Of a DNA stretch of 35,312 nt, positions 1 to 6,508 are shown piece by piece (position 1 is the stretch's first letter; every line of letters starts with the position of its first letter). The position numbers and the translations under genes were made by a program. The notes under the pieces were generated by a model. That model ran no database searches. It was given only the letters and a program-made list of their open reading frames with translations, and was not told where the DNA came from. Origin of the DNA: UBA11475 sp045593005 (GTDB lineage: Bacteria; Bacillota; Clostridia; Christensenellales; Borkfalkiaceae); assembly GCA_045593005.1 (NCBI GenBank), contig JAZNVV010000001.1, positions 1 to 35,312 on the forward strand, read 5' to 3'.

Positions 1-405
1 AAAAGGGATTGATAATAATAGTATAATTACGTTTGCAATAATACCTGCCATTGCTACTTTTTTATAACGTTTTTCAATATTGTCGTACTCAGTCGGTATT
101 AATTCTGCCTCACCAACTTGTTCGCCAACGGGAATTATTGACACTTTAAACTTTCCTTCAATTTTATGAAACTTAAAGCATAACAACTTAAATGAAATAG
201 TCTTAAAGCCGTTTAATTTACCTGCAATTATATGGGCAAATTCGTGCGCCATAGTATTGATAATTACAAACAACAATGCGCCGTAAAAAACTTTAAAACT
301 AAATCCAACCGAAATATTGCTACTAATTATACCCACGGCTAATATGCCAAGCATACTGCCACCAAGTAATATAAAATTATTTATAATATTCGTTCTATTG
401 CTCAT
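1..405 (-). CDS. M50-family zinc metalloprotease (site-2 protease type), 3' end cut by window
   Basis: This is an intramembrane metalloprotease fragment of 135 residues. The reading frame is open from the ATG at 405 to the window edge, so the C-terminal part is missing. A hydrophobic segment (about residues 11-30) is followed by the zinc-binding HEFAH motif at residues 54-58, and another hydrophobic stretch begins near residue 122. The start overlaps the ppx stop by 11 bases, and an AAGGTGG Shine-Dalgarno lies just upstream, so it is translated as the last visible gene of the yabP operon. In spore formers one M50 protease (SpoIVFB) activates pro-sigma-K. The sporulation neighbours make that role possible, but the fragment is too short to claim it. 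The second zinc ligand region lies outside the window. Confidence 0.8.
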   Translation of the reverse strand, partial: MSNRTNIINNFILLGGSMLGILAVGIISSNISVGFSFKVFYGALLFVIINTMAHEFAHIIAGKLNGFKTISFKLLCFKFHKIEGKFKVSIIPVGEQVGEAELIPTEYDNIEKRYKKVAMAGIIANVIILLLSIPF

Positions 406-1252
406 CTAAACCACCTTTTGATATTAAATAGCCGTCTAAATTATCGTCTTCACTAACTATAATATGGTCTATCCCAACGTGCAACATAATCTCGCGAAGA
501 AGTATGGTTGCGCCTAAAATTACGTCGGCACGTTCAGGCTGTAAACCGATAATGCTTTTTCTTTCCTCAACAGTTTTTGAACTAAATAAAGTTATTGCAT
601 TTTCAACGTCGGATAGTTTTAGTAGATATCCGTGAACGGCTTTTTTGTCATATTCAACTAACCCTAACGTAACAGATGCAATACTTGTGGCCGTTCCACC
701 TATCCCGTAATAGGTTGAAAAAGGAACTTTGCCATATTCAGCCACGGCATTTTTGCAAACGTCGCAAATTTTATCTAAATTTTGACCACACGCATCTAAT
801 ATTCTAACGCCACCAAGGTTTAAACTGTGTGAATAAACCGTCTTGCCATTTATGCGCGTAATAATTTCGGAACTAGCTCCACCTATATCAATTATTCCAC
901 CGTCGTTATTTTTCAAGACACCTAAAAGTCCTATTTCTGCCTCTTTTTCACCAGAAATAACGTCAACGTCAAGATTACACTCATCTTTAACAGCGTTTAC
1001 AAACTCATATCCGTTAGATGCACTACGAACGGCTGCCGTTGCAAAAATATAAATTTTATCGGCGTTATTTTCAGCTGCTTTTTCCTTAAAAAAAGCGACA
1101 GCCGAAACTGTCCTTTTTATAGCAACGTCCGACAACTTACCGGTCAAATTTAAACCTTCGGCAAGTTTTGTTATTTTGATAAACTTTTCCGTTTTACTTG
1201 ATTGCAATAACAATCTAACGGAATTAGAACCAACGTCTATTACTGCTTTCAT
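395..1252 (-). CDS. ppx: Ppx/GppA-family exopolyphosphatase / guanosine pentaphosphatase
   Basis: Member of the actin-like ATPase superfamily that removes terminal phosphate from polyphosphate or from pppGpp in the cytoplasm. The N-terminal phosphate-1 motif (IDVGSNSVRLLL, residues 5-16) and the phosphate-2 loop (IDIGGASSEI, about 121-130) are both present. At 285 residues it is the short form, without the C-terminal HD-like domain of E. coli Ppx. It starts 11 bases after divIC and overlaps the next gene. Its place beside divIC and yabPQ makes it part of a cell division/sporulation cluster. Substrate choice between polyphosphate and pppGpp cannot be decided from sequence. Confidence 0.9.
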   Translation of the reverse strand: MKAVIDVGSNSVRLLLQSSKTEKFIKITKLAEGLNLTGKLSDVAIKRTVSAVAFFKEKAAENNADKIYIFATAAVRSASNGYEFVNAVKDECNLDVDVISGEKEAEIGLLGVLKNNDGGIIDIGGASSEIITRINGKTVYSHSLNLGGVRILDACGQNLDKICDVCKNAVAEYGKVPFSTYYGIGGTATSIASVTLGLVEYDKKAVHGYLLKLSDVENAITLFSSKTVEERKSIIGLQPERADVILGATILLREIMLHVGIDHIIVSEDDNLDGYLISKGGLDEQ

Positions 1253-1263
1253 ATTATTTGTAA

Positions 1264-1539
1264 TTAATTTGTTACGTCAATATCGCCAGGGAACCTGTAA
1301 CCAAGTTCTCTTGCACGAGCTTGAATTTTCCAATCTTGTTTATAAATGTCAAGATCGTCAGCCTTGTCATCTCTGAGTTCTTTTAAAATTTCAATCTGCT
1401 CGTTATAATATTTTATACGGTTGTTTTTCACAATAATAGTTATTACTTGAAAAATCAAAACCAAAACTAATATAACAATCAACACAACCGAACAAACCGT
1501 CGCAGCGATTGTAACCCTTTTTAACTTATCTTCCGTCAT
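1264..1539 (-). CDS. divIC: Septum formation initiator, FtsB/DivIC family
   Basis: Small bitopic division protein of 91 residues. It has a short charged N-terminus, one transmembrane helix (about residues 11-35), a coiled-coil-like stretch (about 38-65, rich in N, K, E and L), and a C-terminal segment with ARELGYRFPGDI, which resembles the conserved 'A..LGYv.pge' end of this family. It would act in the divisome with FtsL and DivIB. It overlaps yabQ by 14 bases. The gene order yabP-yabQ-divIC is the same as in Bacillus subtilis, which supports the name. Confidence 0.87.
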   Translation of the reverse strand: MTEDKLKRVTIAATVCSVVLIVILVLVLIFQVITIIVKNNRIKYYNEQIEILKELRDDKADDLDIYKQDWKIQARARELGYRFPGDIDVTN

Positions 1540-1864
1540 TTTTCACCTTTTTTACTTTAAATATATTATATAACTTTTTGTATGATTTTGCAAGTAGTAA
1601 ACGTAATGTTTTACGCTCTAAATATAGTCCTAAAAAAAACATTATAGGCATATAAAGCCTAAAATTTGGGAAATTCAACTTTACTGATAAAAAACAATAG
1701 AAAAGTGAAACTGCCAAAAATAAAATAAAAACAAATACGTTTTTTGTAATTATTAATAATTTATTTCGCACAGGAATATCAAAAAAACTTAAAAAAAATG
1801 AAAAAACAAATCCAAGCGCAAAAATAAACGTTGCTACGTAAAACTGGTCAAACGTTATAAACAT
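1526..1864 (-). CDS. yabQ: YabQ-like spore cortex biosynthesis membrane protein
   Basis: A 112-residue membrane protein with three predicted helices (about 8-28, 38-62 and 68-83) and a lysine-rich cytoplasmic tail. It is called YabQ from its position between a recognisable YabP and DivIC, its size and its topology. The sequence itself is poorly conserved, as is usual for YabQ. In B. subtilis YabQ is made in the mother cell and is needed for cortex assembly. Start and yabP stop share a base (TAATG), so the two are translationally coupled. Confidence 0.75.
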   Translation of the reverse strand: MFITFDQFYVATFIFALGFVFSFFLSFFDIPVRNKLLIITKNVFVFILFLAVSLFYCFLSVKLNFPNFRLYMPIMFFLGLYLERKTLRLLLAKSYKKLYNIFKVKKVKNDGR

Positions 1865-2124
1865 TACTTAAAGACTCTCTTTAAAAATGGAACTTTTGCG
1901 CTCTCATACTTAATTTCGTCAAACTCACCTATCGCACTTAGAATTCCTGTCGTTTCATTAAACGACGTGATCTTTATACTTTTACCGTTTACAATTAATG
2001 TTTTACCATTTACTGTGGTTTTTAATACTCTATCTGAAAATCCGTCCACAGACTGAACGCAACTAATAGTTATTTTTTTGCGATTTTCAACCGTTAAAAC
2101 TTCATTTTTATCATTATTTTGCAT
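1864..2124 (-). CDS. yabP: YabP-like sporulation protein
   Basis: An 86-residue soluble protein that shows the YabP pattern: an N-terminal VENRKKITISCV block (residues 12-23), a SVDGFSD turn, and a beta-rich middle with ILSAIGEFDEIKYE near 60-74. YabP is a mother-cell protein needed for spore cortex formation in B. subtilis. The ATG is preceded by a strong GAGGTG Shine-Dalgarno. It is the first gene of the yabP-yabQ-divIC-ppx-M50 set. The usual upstream S4-domain gene (yabO/hslR) is absent here; a metallophosphoesterase takes its place. Confidence 0.85.
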   Translation of the reverse strand: MQNNDKNEVLTVENRKKITISCVQSVDGFSDRVLKTTVNGKTLIVNGKSIKITSFNETTGILSAIGEFDEIKYESAKVPFLKRVFK

Positions 2125-2153
2125 ACTTTCACCTCATATAAAATATTCAAATT

Positions 2154-2182
2154 AATATATGAAGTAAAGATTAAAAATATAC
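2154..2182 (-). promoter_or_regulatory. Candidate sigma-E promoter of the yabP operon
   Basis: On the minus strand GTATATT (2182-2176) is followed by 14 bases and then CATATATT (2161-2154). Sigma-E promoters of Bacillus read roughly KMATATT, 14 bases, CATACANT, so the match is close. The B. subtilis yabP operon is also sigma-E dependent. A weaker sigma-A option (TTTACT, 17 bases, TATTTT) overlaps it and could supply vegetative divIC expression. Confidence 0.6.
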
Positions 2183-2880
2183 TAAACAACAATCTCTGTC
2201 AAGGTGTTTCCCACTTGGTCGCAAGACGTTAAATAGTAATTGATGCCCTTTTTATATACAAGTTTGTCAGCCTTTACAGCACGTCCGTGCAAATGCCCGT
2301 ATATAACGGCGCTAACTTCGTTTTCTTCAAAAATATCGGTATAAAGGCTATCCTCACGACGCGCGTTGAACGGTGGATAATGACATAAAACTATAATCTT
2401 ATCACCTTCTTCTTTAATCTTTTTCACTTGATTAAACGACAATTTTAAACGTTCAGCCTCACGCTTATAAATCTTTTCGTCAGCAGAAGTAAAATCAACT
2501 GCGCCAGGAACTGTCCATAGCCTTGAACCACATATAATAACGTTGCCAAACTTAATGCAATCGTTTTGCAATGCAAATTGATTTTCAAAAAGCGCTGAAC
2601 GAACTTTACCTATACCACTCCACCAGTAATCGTGGTTACCTTTTATAAAAACTTTCTTCCCCGGTAAATTTTTTAACGTTTCTAAATCTGCCTTGGCGTC
2701 CTCAATGGTCATTGCCCAACTTATATCCCCTCCGATTAATACTAAATCTTCATCAGAAACCTTTTCTTTCCAGTCGGCAAAAATCTTTTCAAGATAGCAC
2801 ACCCAATCGCCACCAAACACGTCCATAGGTTTATTCGTATTCGTCGAAATATGCAAATCACTTATAGCAAAAATTTTCAT
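2182..2880 (-). CDS. Calcineurin-like metallophosphoesterase
   Basis: Cytoplasmic two-metal phosphoesterase of 232 residues. All core motifs are visible: DLH (8-10), GGD (50-52), the KGNHDYWW block (about 80-87), a histidine in the CHYPPF block, and the GHLHG motif near the C-terminus that completes the metal site. The substrate is unknown; the family includes nucleotidases and phosphodiesterases. It stands alone between a terminator and the yabP promoter. There is no Shine-Dalgarno before the ATG, and a good promoter ends only six bases upstream of it, so the mRNA is probably leaderless. Confidence 0.88.
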   Translation of the reverse strand: MKIFAISDLHISTNTNKPMDVFGGDWVCYLEKIFADWKEKVSDEDLVLIGGDISWAMTIEDAKADLETLKNLPGKKVFIKGNHDYWWSGIGKVRSALFENQFALQNDCIKFGNVIICGSRLWTVPGAVDFTSADEKIYKREAERLKLSFNQVKKIKEEGDKIIVLCHYPPFNARREDSLYTDIFEENEVSAVIYGHLHGRAVKADKLVYKKGINYYLTSCDQVGNTLTEIVV

Positions 2881-2886
2881 ATTTAA

Positions 2887-2915
2887 ATATTATCATATTT
2901 AATAAATTTTTTCAA
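2887..2915 (-). promoter_or_regulatory. Sigma-A promoter giving a probably leaderless transcript
   Basis: TTGAAA (2915-2910), a 17-base spacer and TAATAT (2892-2887) read on the minus strand. Only six bases (TTAAAT) separate the -10 element from the ATG at 2880, so the expected transcription start is at or next to the A of the start codon. Confidence 0.65.
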
Positions 2916-2921
2916 GTAAAA

Positions 2922-2945
2922 AAAGAAGCGCCGAAACGCTTCTTT
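2922..2945 (-). terminator. Rho-independent terminator after the Cys-rich protein gene
   Basis: AAAGAAGCG and CGCTTCTTT form a perfect 9-base stem with a six-base loop. On the minus strand a run of T follows it. It sits six bases past the stop codon at 2952 and directly abuts the promoter of the metallophosphoesterase. Confidence 0.85.
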
Positions 2946-2951
2946 AATATT

Positions 2952-3587
2952 TTATTCAGGATATATAGGTAATTCAAAAAATCCAGTACATACTTCAGCC
3001 GTGTAATCCTGACAAGGTGGCAAAACTGCATACCCATACGACGGAATTAATAGTTCTACTTCCATTACAACTTTAAGTATAACAGTTACGCACGCATCAA
3101 TCGTGAACTGGCCTTCGCCCGTGTACGTTCCTATCGTCGATACAGCTGAAACAACTGCTTCAATATCATAAGACATTACAGATGCCGATGGAATACACAA
3201 AATAACGTCTTTATTAATCGTTATACTTGAAGTAGCAACTCCTTCAACACCGTTAGCGTCAACGTATGCTACGGACATAGGTATAATAACGTCTGCTTTT
3301 ACCCTTGAAGTATTAGGACGTTCACCCGAAACAGGCTCAACGGTTAAATTTGAAATTACACCTTTTGAAACAGTATTTCTAGCGCTTACAAAAGTAAGTG
3401 GATATGTAGGTGGGTTTGGTGTAAAATTTTCTAGCGTTAATACCGTTCCTGTAAGTTGCGTTTGCTGAATACAAGCATCAAAAACTTTTTTTACTTGAAT
3501 ACAAGTTTTTTCGCAAAGACCGTTCAAAGGATTACCTTTTACAGGGCCGGGACATTTGTCTGAATTAAAATTACAAAAAAAAGACAT
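2952..3587 (-). CDS. Cys-rich protein of unknown function, possibly spore-coat related
   Basis: I do not recognise a characterised family. The 211-residue protein has a cysteine cluster at the N-terminus (Cys 3, 11, 25, 29 and 39, within motifs NSDKCPGPVKG and GLCEKTCIQ), then a long beta-rich, Val/Thr/Ser-rich body, and a second cysteine group at the C-terminus (PPC and EVC). It has no signal peptide and no transmembrane helix. This architecture recalls clostridial proteins with coat-like repeats, but a link to the spore coat is inference. The start was set at the ATG at 3587 because AAGGAGG lies six bases before it; an in-frame TTG two codons upstream abuts that site and is unlikely. It is monocistronic. 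Confidence 0.75.
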   Translation of the reverse strand: MSFFCNFNSDKCPGPVKGNPLNGLCEKTCIQVKKVFDACIQQTQLTGTVLTLENFTPNPPTYPLTFVSARNTVSKGVISNLTVEPVSGERPNTSRVKADVIIPMSVAYVDANGVEGVATSSITINKDVILCIPSASVMSYDIEAVVSAVSTIGTYTGEGQFTIDACVTVILKVVMEVELLIPSYGYAVLPPCQDYTAEVCTGFFELPIYPE

Positions 3588-3677
3588 ATTCAACCTCCTT
3601 ATTATTTTGCAAAATTAATATATCTATTGTAATTATATTCAAAAACCACCCTTTAATGTGCAAATTTAAACAAATAA

Positions 3678-3700
3678 AAACTCCACAACGAGTGGAGTTT
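3678..3700 (-). terminator. Rho-independent terminator after acpP
   Basis: AAACTCCAC and GTGGAGTTT form a perfect 9-base stem with a five-base loop. On the minus strand it is followed by a T-rich tract. It lies 12 bases past the acpP stop. Confidence 0.85.
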
Positions 3701-3712
3701 AGTTTGCAAATG

Positions 3713-3946
3713 TTATTTTATAATACCTTCTAATGCCTTAACGATATCGCCAACCGTTTTGATTTTAATAGCGTCTTCGTCAGGAATTGTCACAGAATAT
3801 GCTTCTTCAAGATTCATAAGCATTTCAACTACGTCTAATGAGTCAGCCCCTAAATCTTTAACGATTTCCTTTTCTTCTGTAACTACTTCTGGTGAAATAT
3901 TCAACTGTTTTGCAATTAATTCTTGAACTTTAACTAATGTTTCCAT
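3713..3946 (-). CDS. acpP: Acyl carrier protein
   Basis: A 77-residue acidic protein that carries growing acyl chains on a 4'-phosphopantetheine arm during fatty acid synthesis. The attachment serine is Ser36 in the GADSLDVVE motif, and the helix II sequence after it is typical. A strong GGAGGGG Shine-Dalgarno precedes the ATG. The gene is monocistronic, with its own promoter and terminator, and is not next to other fab genes. The plsY gene at 20331 is the only other lipid synthesis gene in the window. Confidence 0.95.
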   Translation of the reverse strand: METLVKVQELIAKQLNISPEVVTEEKEIVKDLGADSLDVVEMLMNLEEAYSVTIPDEDAIKIKTVGDIVKALEGIIK

Positions 3947-3972
3947 AAGTCCCCTCCAAAATTTATATTATC

Positions 3973-4001
3973 ATTTTAATACACATTGACGTAATAGTCA
4001 A
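3973..4001 (-). promoter_or_regulatory. Sigma-A promoter of acpP with an inverted repeat over the -35
   Basis: TTGACT (4001-3996), a 17-base spacer and TAAAAT (3978-3973) on the minus strand. The -35 region lies in a perfect inverted repeat, TTGAC-N6-GTCAA (3986-4001), which could be an operator or chance. Confidence 0.7.
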
Positions 4002-4007
4002 GTAAAA

Positions 4008-4694
4008 TTAAAATTTTTTTCGCCGTAAGGTTTTTACGCACTCTTTATCTTTTGTCGCTACACGATAAGAATCACAAATTTTTGATATGGTTTTATTGAA
4101 AGTAAAATCATCTAATTTACAGTTTAATAAATATTTAAGAGTTTTTTCTTTGTATTTAATAAAACAAACGGATAATAGCCATGCCTTTGCCATCTTAACG
4201 TAATACGCATCAAAATTGACGTTATCGCACGTGTCAAAAATATAGTCAAGCCATTTATCATCAATATAATAGTCGAGCAAAATTACAAATGCAATTCTTA
4301 AATAAAACTCATTTTTTGAATTTAAAAGTTTATTTAATTCAAACGAAAATTTTTCACAATTTTTTGAAATAATTTTCATTGATGCAACCGTGCTGTCGCA
4401 CAAAGACCAGTTGTCAACATATGGTATAAATTTATAAAAATATCGTAAAAATTCTTCGTATGGTATTTTAGAATAACCAAGTATAAAGCCGTAAATTAAA
4501 TACTCTTCAAACGTTGAAAAATTTAGATCATTTTTCAATAATAAAAGTTTTTCGCTTTCAGATAAATTTTTAGCAATATCACGTAAAACAGGCAATTTTA
4601 CACCCAAAATTTCATATTTGGTAAAAACTAATTTTCGTGAGAAATCTCTATACTTTTTTGAACTTTTTTCTCTTAAAACTTCAATTAAATTCAT
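4008..4694 (-). CDS. AlkD-like DNA alkylation repair protein (HEAT repeats)
   Basis: A 228-residue, nearly all-helical protein of the AlkC/AlkD DNA glycosylase superfamily, which removes alkylated bases without base flipping. The family signature is the VDNWSLCDS block at residues 93-101, with repeated hydrophobic helices characteristic of ALK/HEAT repeats on both sides. The C-terminus is very basic (RRKKF). It is the last gene of the glycogen operon, two bases after the amylase stop, with no clear Shine-Dalgarno of its own, so translation probably depends on coupling. The functional link to glycogen is not obvious. Catalytic activity cannot be confirmed by eye. Confidence 0.82.
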   Translation of the reverse strand: MNLIEVLREKSSKKYRDFSRKLVFTKYEILGVKLPVLRDIAKNLSESEKLLLLKNDLNFSTFEEYLIYGFILGYSKIPYEEFLRYFYKFIPYVDNWSLCDSTVASMKIISKNCEKFSFELNKLLNSKNEFYLRIAFVILLDYYIDDKWLDYIFDTCDNVNFDAYYVKMAKAWLLSVCFIKYKEKTLKYLLNCKLDDFTFNKTISKICDSYRVATKDKECVKTLRRKKF

Positions 4695-4696
4695 AA

Positions 4697-6508
4697 CTAA
4701 ATTTTTTTATTATATAAAAGACAAATTTCGCCTGGTTTTAATTCAATTTTATCACTATATTCAGTATCGTTTAATAAATTAAACATTTTACCATCAAATG
4801 AAATTTCAATCGTGTTTCTTCCGTTATTCGTTCCGATTACTACTTGGCAATTTTTCTTTCTACGCTCAAAAACGTACGCTCCGTACAAATTGAAAATTTC
4901 TTTCATTTCACCATCTTTAAAGGCGTTTATTTTATTTCTAATACGCCCTAATTTTTGATACCAAGAAAGCAACCCCTCATCAATTTTATCAGCGCCGTAA
5001 AAACGCCTTGACAATGGATCTGAATAGCCTTGTAAACCAACTTCATCACCATAATAAACACTTGGTACACCACAAAGCGTATACTGAAGCAACGTCGCCA
5101 TTTTAAGACGTTTTACACCTAACTTATATTCATCTTCGGTCATTGTCGTCTTTGCCATTTCATCACGTGATTTATTGCACATATCCTCCCCAGCAAGCGA
5201 ATTTATTATTCTGTAAGTATCGTGCGTGCCTAAAAGGTTCATTAGCGAATGTAACGAGGTTTCAGGATAATGGTCGATTTGTTCTTTGACCGAATATGAA
5301 AGTCGTTTGAGATTGCCGTTTTTAACGTAATCTATTATAGCATCACGTAAAACGTAATTCATTATAGAATCAAGTTGGTTGCCCACAAAATAACTGCGTC
5401 TTTCGTTATATGAAATTTTATTCGTAGCGTCTTCCCATACTTCTCCTATAATAATCGCGTTAGCATTTTTTGATTTGACGGCTTTTCTTAAATTGATTAA
5501 AAACTGCGTAGGAAGTTCGTCTGCAACGTCTAAACGCCATCCACCTATGCCCATTTGCGTATAAAATTCAATTACACCGTTTTTACCGTTAATGAAATCA
5601 TTATACGAAGAGTTTTTCTCATTTACTTCAGGTAAAACGTCAATTCCCCACCAAGAATTATACTTATCAGGAAATTTTTTGAACGTATACCAGTCGTAAT
5701 AAGGCGAAATTTTGCTTTGATAAGCACCAACACTATCATATCGCCCATATTTATTAAAGTATTTACTATCGTCGCCCGTGTGGCTAAATACGCCGTCAAG
5801 AATTATTTTTATGCCTCTTTTTTCTGCTTGAAAAATCAATTCTTTAAGGTCGTCCATATCCCCTAAATTTGGGTCAATGCAAAAATAATCACCCGTATCG
5901 TAATGATGGTTTGAGTACGACTTGAAAATAGGATTTAAGTAAATAACGGTAACGTTAAGATCTTTTAAATAATCTAATTTAGATATAATACCCTTAATAT
6001 TTCCACCGTAAAAATCATTATTCAAAATATTACCATTTTCGTTTGGCAAATAATACGGCAGTTCACGTATATCATTGTGATACACTCTGTCGGGCAAACG
6101 TTTAACTTCACCACTAATAGCAAAACGATCTGGAAAAATTTGATATATTAAACCACCTTTAATATATTCAGGCGTTGTAAAATTTGAATTGTAAATTAAA
6201 ATTTGAAAATATTTAATGGTATCAAAAACTTCACCCAAATAATTATCGCCAAGACCTAAAAATTTATCGTCGTTTAATTTAAACGCATAAAAAAATAAGC
6301 CGATATTTTGTGGAGTAACTGAAATTTCAAAACCATCAACACTCTTTTTCATATTAAAAGACGAAGGCTTTTTGTCTCCGTCTTTTAAAACTATAAGTGA
6401 ACATTTTTCAGCATCAGTTTTTACTTTGAATATACAGATTTCGCCCTTTTTGAGTGCGCCAGTAACCGATTTATGCTCTTTATCTAATGGATTGTAATAT
6501 GCAAACAT
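4697..6508 (-). CDS. GH13 alpha-amylase family glycoside hydrolase (neopullulanase-like)
   Basis: Intracellular alpha-glucan hydrolase or transglycosidase of 603 residues with no signal peptide. An N-terminal beta domain (about 1-110) precedes the catalytic barrel. Conserved GH13 regions are present: LNPIFKSYSNHHYDTGDY (191-208), DGVFSH (238-243), GGWRLDVAD with the nucleophile Asp327, GEVWE with the acid/base Glu356, and GTHD with Asp430. The N-domain and the NHHYDTGDYF block resemble neopullulanase/cyclomaltodextrinase enzymes. It shares a base with the glgP stop (TAATG). With GlgP it would degrade the branched limit dextrin that phosphorylase leaves. Exact linkage specificity is uncertain. 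Confidence 0.9.
   Translation of the reverse strand: MFAYYNPLDKEHKSVTGALKKGEICIFKVKTDAEKCSLIVLKDGDKKPSSFNMKKSVDGFEISVTPQNIGLFFYAFKLNDDKFLGLGDNYLGEVFDTIKYFQILIYNSNFTTPEYIKGGLIYQIFPDRFAISGEVKRLPDRVYHNDIRELPYYLPNENGNILNNDFYGGNIKGIISKLDYLKDLNVTVIYLNPIFKSYSNHHYDTGDYFCIDPNLGDMDDLKELIFQAEKRGIKIILDGVFSHTGDDSKYFNKYGRYDSVGAYQSKISPYYDWYTFKKFPDKYNSWWGIDVLPEVNEKNSSYNDFINGKNGVIEFYTQMGIGGWRLDVADELPTQFLINLRKAVKSKNANAIIIGEVWEDATNKISYNERRSYFVGNQLDSIMNYVLRDAIIDYVKNGNLKRLSYSVKEQIDHYPETSLHSLMNLLGTHDTYRIINSLAGEDMCNKSRDEMAKTTMTEDEYKLGVKRLKMATLLQYTLCGVPSVYYGDEVGLQGYSDPLSRRFYGADKIDEGLLSWYQKLGRIRNKINAFKDGEMKEIFNLYGAYVFERRKKNCQVVIGTNNGRNTIEISFDGKMFNLLNDTEYSDKIELKPGEICLLYNKKI

Noticed and set aside
3588..3593. TTG start two codons upstream for the Cys-rich protein
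   Set aside because: It directly abuts the AAGGAGG site, too close for initiation; the ATG at 3587 has proper spacing.
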